A stretch of DNA of 64,000 nt from JAQBZY01 sp038117205. GTDB lineage: Bacteria > Pseudomonadota > Alphaproteobacteria > Rhodospirillales > Casp-alpha2. Position 1 is the stretch's first letter. Each line of letters starts with the position of its first letter. Shown here piece after piece: positions 58,376-64,000 of the stretch. The notes beneath the pieces were generated by a model. The model did no database searches. It was not told the DNA's origin and saw nothing but the letters and a program-made list of their open reading frames with translations. Location: assembly GCA_038117205.1 (NCBI GenBank), contig JAYOFL010000012.1:1-64000 (forward strand), read 5' to 3'. The position numbers were made by a program, and so were the translations under genes.

Positions 58376-59062
58376 ATGATCCTCGGCGGCGTATCGAATA
58401 CGAACTACACGGAAGGCTCGAAGTCCGCCGACAACGCGGCTCAGCTCGAGGACGACCTGAACCGGTTTCTCAACCTGCTCGTCACGCAGTTGAAGAACCA
58501 GGATCCGCTGGACCCGCTGGACACCAACGAGTTCACCGCTCAGCTCGTGCAGTTCGCCGGCGTCGAACAGGCGATCTATCAGAACGCCCAGCTCGAACAG
58601 TTGGTCAACATCCAGACCACCAACCAGGTGTCGTCGATGGTCAACTTCATCGACAAGGTGGTCGAGGTCGACGGCCAGACCTTCCCGCTGGAGAACGGCA
58701 CCGCGAAGTTCACCTACACCATGCCGTTCGATGCCAAGTCGGCGGATATCATCATCCGCGACGCCAACGGTCTCACCGTCTTCCAGGACGACGCCAACCT
58801 CGACCAGGGCCAGCACACCTTCGAATGGGACGGCCGCAATTCCTCGGGTCAGCAGGTGGCGGACGGCCCCTACACGGTTCTTGTCACCGGCCTCGATAAG
58901 CAGAACGAGCTGCTCAAGATCACGCAGACGGTATTCGGCCGCGTCACCGGCGTCGGCTCCGAGAACGGCGTCACGTCGATGTTCCTCGGCGACGATATCG
59001 AGGTCCCGCAAACCCAGGTGCTGACGGTCAAGGAACCCCCGAAGACCGCCAGCGCGAATTGA
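58376..59062 (+). CDS. flgD: Hook capping protein FlgD
   Basis: A 228-residue hook cap. The N-terminal FlgD signature is FLNLLVTQLKNQDPLDPLDT with EFTAQLVQFAGVEQAI, followed by a TudorD/Ig-like C-terminal part (IIIRDANGLTVFQDDANLDQ, FEWDGRNSSGQQVADGPYTV). The cap helps FlgE subunits polymerise and leaves when the hook is complete. It lies 29 bp after fliK and 66 bp before flgE. Confidence 0.95.
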   Translation: MILGGVSNTNYTEGSKSADNAAQLEDDLNRFLNLLVTQLKNQDPLDPLDTNEFTAQLVQFAGVEQAIYQNAQLEQLVNIQTTNQVSSMVNFIDKVVEVDGQTFPLENGTAKFTYTMPFDAKSADIIIRDANGLTVFQDDANLDQGQHTFEWDGRNSSGQQVADGPYTVLVTGLDKQNELLKITQTVFGRVTGVGSENGVTSMFLGDDIEVPQTQVLTVKEPPKTASAN

Positions 59063-59128
59063 AAATAGTCGAAGGCAACTGACTAGCACGGCCGGCGGCG
59101 AACGCCCGGCCCACGAAGGAGAACGCAG

Positions 59129-61318
59129 ATGACTTTGTTCGGTGCACTTACGTCCGGCGTTTCGGGCCTGACCGCTCAGTCGAGCGCCATGGGCGCCATC
59201 TCGGACAACATCACCAACGTCAACACCATCGGCTACAAGGGGGTCCAGGTCGACTTCCAGACCCTGGTCACGGTGCAGACGTCGACCACGTTCTTCTCGG
59301 CAGGCGGCGTGCAGTCCAGGCCGCGCCAGGACACCGGCGTGCAGGGCCTGTTGCAGTCCTCGACCTCGCAGACGGACCTGGCGATCTCCGGGAACGGCTT
59401 CTTCGTCGTCAACGAGGCCAACCGGCCGACGCTGTCCAACGAGTTCCTGTTCACCCGCGCCGGGTCGTTCTTCCAGGACAACGAAGGCTTCCTGCGCAAC
59501 ACGTCCGGCTTCTATCTGCAGGGCTGGCCGACCGACGCGTCCGGCAACGTGGTGCCGAACAACACGTCGCTGTCGATCCCGAACCAGAACGTCATTTCGA
59601 CCGACTTCCTGGCGACCGTGAACCTGAACCGCGTCGGCGGCACGGCGACGGCGACCTCGACCATCGCCATCGGCACCAACCTGCCGTCCACCGACAGCCA
59701 GGGCACGACGCACAAGACCGACGTGCAGTTCTTCGACACGCTGGGCAACGCCAACACGACGAGCTTCCTCTACACCAAGGGCAACCGCGACAACCAGTGG
59801 AATCTGGAAATGACGCCGCCGTCCGGCGTCAACGTGATCAACCTCTATGGTGACACCGCCGGGGCCAACATCTACGAAAGCCGCGGCCAGCTCCAGTTCA
59901 CCGGCCTGCCGGCGAACGACTCGACCGTGATCCTCACCGCGCTCAACAGCACCAACGGCACTATCAGCGCCGTTACATACCAGTTCGACACGGTGGGCGG
60001 CGCGGCCGACACGGCAACCATCAAGCAGATCGACGTCTCGACATCGACCACCGTGGCGCAGTTCGTCTCGGCTTTCGTCGCCAAGGTCAAGGAAGCCGAC
60101 AGCAACTTCGCCAACCATGGCAGCTTTACCAACAACCGCATCCGGGTTTCGCCGGGCTCGTCCACGACCGTCTACTTCACCGGCGACAGCACCGGGTCCT
60201 TCCAGGTCGACCCGGCCGGTCTGCTGACATCCGCCGGCGCCCGCGCGACGACGCAGGAAACGTCGTTCACGGTATCCGAAACCTCGACGGCGTACCGCGA
60301 CTCGCACCAGTTCACGTTCTCGACGGCACAAACGTTCACCATCGGCAATACGATGACGATGAACGGCATCACCTACGAGATCATTTCGACCGGCGGCGCG
60401 GTCGGCACGGTCGGCAACATCGCCGTCACCGTGCCCACCATCGCCACCAGCGCGGCGGCGGCGCTCTCGGCGGCCGATCTCGACACCTTCCTGACCAACC
60501 TCGAGTCAGCGATCGAGACGAACGACGCCAACTTCGCCTCCGGCGCCCCTTCGGTCCGTATCCGGCACGTTAACTCTACCGCGGAGGCGACACCGCTCAC
60601 GACCGCGAACACCCTGGTGGTCGACACGCTCTCGAAGGGGTCGTTCACGATCAACTTTAACACCGGCTGGACCGCCACGCCGACGGAGCCCGACGGCTCC
60701 GCCACCTATACCGCCGGCACCGCATTCACCATCGACAAGACGCAGGCGGTCAGCTTCAACTCCGACGGTCTGCCATCCGGCTTCGGCGTCGCCGAACTGG
60801 AAATCCTCGGCTTCGCCAACGGCTCGGCCAACATGGATGACGATGCGTCCAACAGCCCACGCGTCACGCTCGACTTCGGCCGCGTCAACGAAGCCAACGG
60901 CTTCACCCAGTTCGGCGCCGAGTTCACGCCGGGCTTCATCACCCAGGACGGTTCGCAGTTCGGCACCCTCGCCGGCGTCACCGTCGACGCCAAGGGCTTG
61001 ATGACGGCGCTGTTCGACAACGGCGAAACCAGGCCGATCTTCAAACTGCCGATCGCGACCTTCGTCAACGTCAACGGCCTGTCGGCGCGCACCGGTAACG
61101 TCTGGAACCAGACCCAGGCGTCGGGCGACAACACGCTCCGCGAAGCCGACAACGGCGTCGCCGGCCAGGTCGTCCAGGCCTCGCTGGAATCGTCCACGGT
61201 CGACATCGGTAAGGAGTTCACCAAGATGATCGTCGTGCAGCGCGCCTTCTCGGCGGCGACACGAATCATCTCGACGGCCGACGAAATGCTCGAAGAGCTG
61301 GTCCGCATCAAGCGGTAA
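59129..61318 (+). CDS. flgE: Flagellar hook protein FlgE (second, longer paralogue)
   Basis: A 729-residue hook protein. Motifs are MGAISDNITNVNTIGYKGVQ at the N-terminus, DLAISGNGFFVVNEANRPT, and the ending DIGKEFTKMIVVQRAFSAAT with RIISTADEMLEELVRIK. The order fliK-flgD-flgE is the standard hook locus. Length well above Salmonella FlgE (403 residues) reflects Ser/Thr-rich outer domains at about residues 230-560. A second hook-type gene with its own promoter is at 11756. The gene is followed by a strong hairpin. Confidence 0.93.
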   Translation: MTLFGALTSGVSGLTAQSSAMGAISDNITNVNTIGYKGVQVDFQTLVTVQTSTTFFSAGGVQSRPRQDTGVQGLLQSSTSQTDLAISGNGFFVVNEANRPTLSNEFLFTRAGSFFQDNEGFLRNTSGFYLQGWPTDASGNVVPNNTSLSIPNQNVISTDFLATVNLNRVGGTATATSTIAIGTNLPSTDSQGTTHKTDVQFFDTLGNANTTSFLYTKGNRDNQWNLEMTPPSGVNVINLYGDTAGANIYESRGQLQFTGLPANDSTVILTALNSTNGTISAVTYQFDTVGGAADTATIKQIDVSTSTTVAQFVSAFVAKVKEADSNFANHGSFTNNRIRVSPGSSTTVYFTGDSTGSFQVDPAGLLTSAGARATTQETSFTVSETSTAYRDSHQFTFSTAQTFTIGNTMTMNGITYEIISTGGAVGTVGNIAVTVPTIATSAAAALSAADLDTFLTNLESAIETNDANFASGAPSVRIRHVNSTAEATPLTTANTLVVDTLSKGSFTINFNTGWTATPTEPDGSATYTAGTAFTIDKTQAVSFNSDGLPSGFGVAELEILGFANGSANMDDDASNSPRVTLDFGRVNEANGFTQFGAEFTPGFITQDGSQFGTLAGVTVDAKGLMTALFDNGETRPIFKLPIATFVNVNGLSARTGNVWNQTQASGDNTLREADNGVAGQVVQASLESSTVDIGKEFTKMIVVQRAFSAATRIISTADEMLEELVRIKR

Positions 61319-61384
61319 GCCCAGCCCTAGGTAATTCCCGGGACTGAAGGGAATAAAGTTCTACAACCCACCGTCCCAACCCAA

Positions 61385-61421
61385 GGCCCCGGTGCCGGAT
61401 AAAAAATCCGACACCGGGGCC
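61385..61421 (+). terminator. Terminator-like hairpin after flgE
   Basis: A 16-bp stem with one mismatch (GGCCCCGGTGCCGGAT paired with ATCCGACACCGGGGCC) and an A5 loop, followed by GTCCCATTTT. The stem is very stable although the T-run is short and displaced. It separates flgE from the second maf gene. Confidence 0.75.
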
Positions 61422-61515
61422 GTCCCATTTTCGGATACCCCTCGCGGCAGGCGCCGGTTGGCAGCGCCGCGCGAGGTTCTATGATGGACCGACGATTCGC
61501 CGGCAAGGGTCCCGC

Positions 61516-63525
61516 ATGACAACCGACGTCCCGACCCTTCGAGAACGCAACCTGGCGCTATTCAAGGAATACGCACCGGACATCCATGCCCGGTTCGGTG
61601 ACGGGGATTTCTGCGGCGAAGACACGCCGAAGCAACCCGATTTCGCGGAGCGGATCACGCGCGTGCGATTCACGGTCGGCGCCCCGGCCGCCGACAAGAT
61701 GGACCGCTACACCTTCGATTTCCTGTCCGGCGTACTCGGGCGGGCGCGCGACGCCGGCATCGCCACGTCCGATTGGCCGATCCGGGACGACGCCTATTTT
61801 CTGCTGCTGATCGGCATTCGCGATCACGCCCACATCGCCGCCGAGATCGCGCGGACCCGCTGCCTGTGCCTGTTGATCCTGGAACCCGACATCGAGGCGC
61901 TCCGCTGGTCGCTGGATCACGTTGACTGGCGCGAGATTTTCATTTCGGTGCACGATCGCGGCGGCGAGGTGGAGTTCATCTTCCTGGAACACGCCGCCGA
62001 CATCTCGGCCGGCATCTGGCGAACCGTCCGCTCGATCAATCCCGTGACGGTCGATGGCATGACCTGCGTGACGTTCGGCCATACGGAGCTCGCACACGCC
62101 GTGATCGAGCGGCTGAGCGGCGAGATCGGCTACGCCTATTCGGCGCTCGGTTATTTCTACGACGAGTCCCTGATGGTCTGGAACACCTACCGGAACCTGT
62201 CCCAGGGTCAGGCCCGCATCTATCACCGGACCCTCAAGGCCGATCGCTCGATGCCGGCTTTCATCGTCGGCAGCGGTCCGTCCCTCGATCAAGATCTCGA
62301 CGTCATCGCCGCCAACCGCGACCGCGCTATCGTCGTTTCCTGCGGATCGGCGCTTCGGCCGCTCCTCAAGCGCGGCATCGTCCCGGACTTCCAGATCGAG
62401 ACAGAAAACATCGCGGTATCGCCGCTGGTCGTGCAGGCGGCGAAGGAGTTCGACCTCACCGACGTGGTCCTGGTGGCGTCGAGCACGGTCGATCCGGACG
62501 CCCTGCCGGCCTTCCGCGAGGTCGTCTATTTCTTCCGCTATGCCCTCGCCAGCTACCCGCTTTTCGCGCCGTCCATCGAGACGACGTTGCTGCTTCCGGA
62601 TCCGACGGTCGGAAACGCCGGACTCAGCTTCGCCCTCGAGACCGGCTTCCGGGAAATATACTTGTTCGGCCTGGATTGCGGCAGCGTGCGGGCCGGCGCG
62701 CACCATTCCGGCGATGCGTTCCAGAATTCCCCCGAGGGGGCGAAATACCGGGTAGCGTCATACGACATTCCGGTAGAGGCGAATTTCGACGGCACCTGCT
62801 GGACGGAAACCGGTCTGCTATCGTCGCGAAACAACCTCGCCGAGGCCGCCAAGCTCCTCGGCCGGAGCGCCACCATCCGCAATTGCTCCGACGGAGCCGC
62901 CATCGCCGGTATCCCGGCGTTGCGGAGCGGTGAAATTGAACTGCCGGCCGTCGCCGACGCGGCCCGCCGGGCCGAGGTCTCCAACCTGCTTGCCGCCTTC
63001 CCGGGATTTTCCGGCAAGGATCAGCAATTTCAATGGGTGGGCGCGGAGTTCGCCGAGACCATCCGGCGCTACGCTCAGGTCGTCGCCGACGAATTTACGG
63101 CCATCCGGTCTTTCGCCGACAAGACCTATCAGTTGCGGCTGATGCAGCTGTTCCAACCGAAGTCCGGCCTGACCGTGCCGCAGAAGAAGGGACTCGGCTA
63201 CACGGTCAACACGCTCTTCCGTGGCACGCTCTTCGCCATGATCCTGTTCATGGAGCGGTCCCTAGCCCGCGTCACCGACCCAGCCCGGGCCGACGACCTC
63301 GGACGGATCGCCGTCGAGCGGATAATCGCCGGCCTTCGTCTGATGGAAGAAGAAGCGATGCGCATGTTCGCGGGCGCGGCGCCCGCGCCGCCGCCGCCCC
63401 TGGCGACATTGCGTCCGCCACCCGGCAGCAAACTGCCGAAACCGATGGAGCCTTCCCGGAATGCCGATTGCCCGTGCGGGTCGGGCCGGAAGTACAAGCA
63501 CTGCCATGGCGCCCGGAACGGCTGA
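61516..63525 (+). CDS. Maf-type flagellin glycosyltransferase with C-terminal SEC-C motif, copy 2
   Basis: A 669-residue Maf/DUF115 protein. The core has FIVGSGPSLDQDLDVIAANR near residue 248 and IYLFGLDCGSVRAG near 382, with GNAGLSFALETGFR between. It differs from copy 1 by a Pro-rich linker (about 615-640) and an SEC-C zinc motif, CPCGSGRKYKHCHG, at 652-665. SEC-C motifs occur at the end of SecA, where they bind zinc and contact SecB or ribosomes. Fusion to a flagellin glycosyltransferase suggests targeting to an export or chaperone partner. The next TPR gene overlaps its end by 20 bp. Confidence 0.88.
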   Translation: MTTDVPTLRERNLALFKEYAPDIHARFGDGDFCGEDTPKQPDFAERITRVRFTVGAPAADKMDRYTFDFLSGVLGRARDAGIATSDWPIRDDAYFLLLIGIRDHAHIAAEIARTRCLCLLILEPDIEALRWSLDHVDWREIFISVHDRGGEVEFIFLEHAADISAGIWRTVRSINPVTVDGMTCVTFGHTELAHAVIERLSGEIGYAYSALGYFYDESLMVWNTYRNLSQGQARIYHRTLKADRSMPAFIVGSGPSLDQDLDVIAANRDRAIVVSCGSALRPLLKRGIVPDFQIETENIAVSPLVVQAAKEFDLTDVVLVASSTVDPDALPAFREVVYFFRYALASYPLFAPSIETTLLLPDPTVGNAGLSFALETGFREIYLFGLDCGSVRAGAHHSGDAFQNSPEGAKYRVASYDIPVEANFDGTCWTETGLLSSRNNLAEAAKLLGRSATIRNCSDGAAIAGIPALRSGEIELPAVADAARRAEVSNLLAAFPGFSGKDQQFQWVGAEFAETIRRYAQVVADEFTAIRSFADKTYQLRLMQLFQPKSGLTVPQKKGLGYTVNTLFRGTLFAMILFMERSLARVTDPARADDLGRIAVERIIAGLRLMEEEAMRMFAGAAPAPPPPLATLRPPPGSKLPKPMEPSRNADCPCGSGRKYKHCHGARNG

Positions 63526-64000
63526 CCCGGAACGGCGCCTGCACGAAGCGGCGGCGCATTTCGCCGCCGGCCGGTTCGGCGACGCGGCGGCGGCCTTCCG
63601 GGACGTCATCCGGATGCATCCGGACGTGCCGGAACTTCACCTGAACCTCGGCGCCGCGCTCAGGGCATCCGGTGACGGCAAGGGCGCGGAGACGAGTTAC
63701 CGCCGCGCCCTCGCGCTGGCGCCCGGAAACGGCATGGCCTGGTTCAACCTCGGCAATCTGCTCGCCGACGCCGGACGAAAGGCCGACGCCGTCGAGGCAT
63801 TGACGCGGGCCGCCGAATTCATGCCGGTCTCGCCGGAAGTTCTCAACAACCTGGGCGTCGCCCGCTACGCTGCCGGCGACGTCGCCGGCGCGTTGAAGGC
63901 CTATCGCCAAGCCATCGCCGCCGCCCCCGGGTTCGCCGACGCGCACACCAACCTCGGCAACGCCCTGCAACGGCTTTGCCGCATGCCGGAAGCCAAGGCG
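63506..64000 (+). CDS. TPR-repeat protein, N-terminal fragment
   Basis: The first 165 codons of a gene cut by the right window edge. The ATG at 63506 lies within the 3' end of the maf gene (20-bp overlap, different frame). Four TPR units are visible (PELHLNLGAALRASGDGKGA, MAWFNLGNLLADAGRKADAV, EVLNNLGVARYAAGDVAGAL, DAHTNLGNALQRLCRMPEAK). By analogy with the genes at 30687 and 54801 it may continue into a GT9-like glycosyltransferase domain, but that part is not visible. Confidence 0.8.
   Translation, partial: MAPGTADPERRLHEAAAHFAAGRFGDAAAAFRDVIRMHPDVPELHLNLGAALRASGDGKGAETSYRRALALAPGNGMAWFNLGNLLADAGRKADAVEALTRAAEFMPVSPEVLNNLGVARYAAGDVAGALKAYRQAIAAAPGFADAHTNLGNALQRLCRMPEAKA

Noticed and set aside
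58313..60331. A 672-codon minus-strand frame across flgD and flgE, and a 492-codon one across fliK
   Set aside because: Both mirror well-supported flagellar genes and show no domain motif; long antisense frames are expected at this GC content.

Overview
The window comes from a GC-rich alphaproteobacterium, most likely of the Rhodospirillales type. This rests on a flagellar gene set typical of that class: fliX, flaF, flbT, a FliM with a long acidic leader beside fliL, a DUF6468-type protein and a MotE-like protein. It also rests on sigma54 (-24/-12) flagellar promoters with IHF-like sites. No database search was run; all family names come from reading motifs, and no rRNA, tRNA, CRISPR array, insertion sequence or integrase was seen.

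Layout. 0-2.4 kb (minus strand): motE-like (partial), DUF6468 gene, fliM, fliL. 2.9-6.3 kb (plus): flgF-flgG-flgA-flgH from a sigma54 promoter, ended by a strong terminator. 6.4-7.4 kb (minus): dksA and fliX. 7.7-11.5 kb (plus): a three-gene ferric-iron ABC transporter with two Fur-like boxes. 11.7-19.9 kb: a hook-type gene and then flgI-flgJ-flgN-flgK-flgL, from two further sigma54 promoters. 20.0-23.4 kb: a FlaF paralogue, a TPR plus GT41-type glycosyltransferase resembling Caulobacter FlmG, and a minus-strand coiled-coil protein of unknown role.

23.7-56.4 kb is a flagellin-decoration island wrapped around the flagellin gene. Part one (23.7-32.2 kb) has a WbpG/PseA-type sugar amidotransferase with its own HisH and HisF paralogues, a sulfotransferase-like protein, a second amidotransferase with a degenerate PP-loop, a Maf-type flagellin glycosyltransferase and a TPR-glycosyltransferase. 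Next come flagellin and flaF (minus), flbT (plus) and a 727-residue unknown protein. Part two (37-56.4 kb) is largely one tightly coupled operon: asparagine-synthase homologue, a 34-codon ORF, sulfotransferase-like protein, three SpsF-type cytidylyltransferases, two Gfo/Idh/MocA oxidoreductases, two DegT/DnrJ aminotransferases, an SDR, a second HisH/HisF/amidotransferase set, a methyltransferase, two GNAT acetyltransferases, a GT-B-like protein and another TPR-glycosyltransferase. The flagellar genes then resume: fliK-flgD-flgE (sigma54 promoter with a consensus IHF site), a second Maf protein carrying a C-terminal SEC-C zinc motif, and a truncated TPR gene at the window end.

Working model (inference). 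The island makes one or more nucleotide-activated amino sugars or nonulosonic acids bearing acetamidino, acyl, methyl and possibly sulfate groups, and attaches them to flagellin with FlmG-like and Maf-like transferases. HisH/HisF supply ammonia to the PP-loop amidotransferases; both HisF paralogues have lost the first catalytic Asp needed for imidazole-ring cyclisation. No NeuB-type synthase is present, so part of the sugar pathway must lie elsewhere or the sugar is not a nonulosonic acid. The most unusual points are the degenerate amidotransferase, the sulfotransferase pair, the Maf-SEC-C fusion, FlmG-like plus Maf-like transferases in one locus, and a beta-rich repeat shared by a hook protein and the hook-filament junction protein FlgL.
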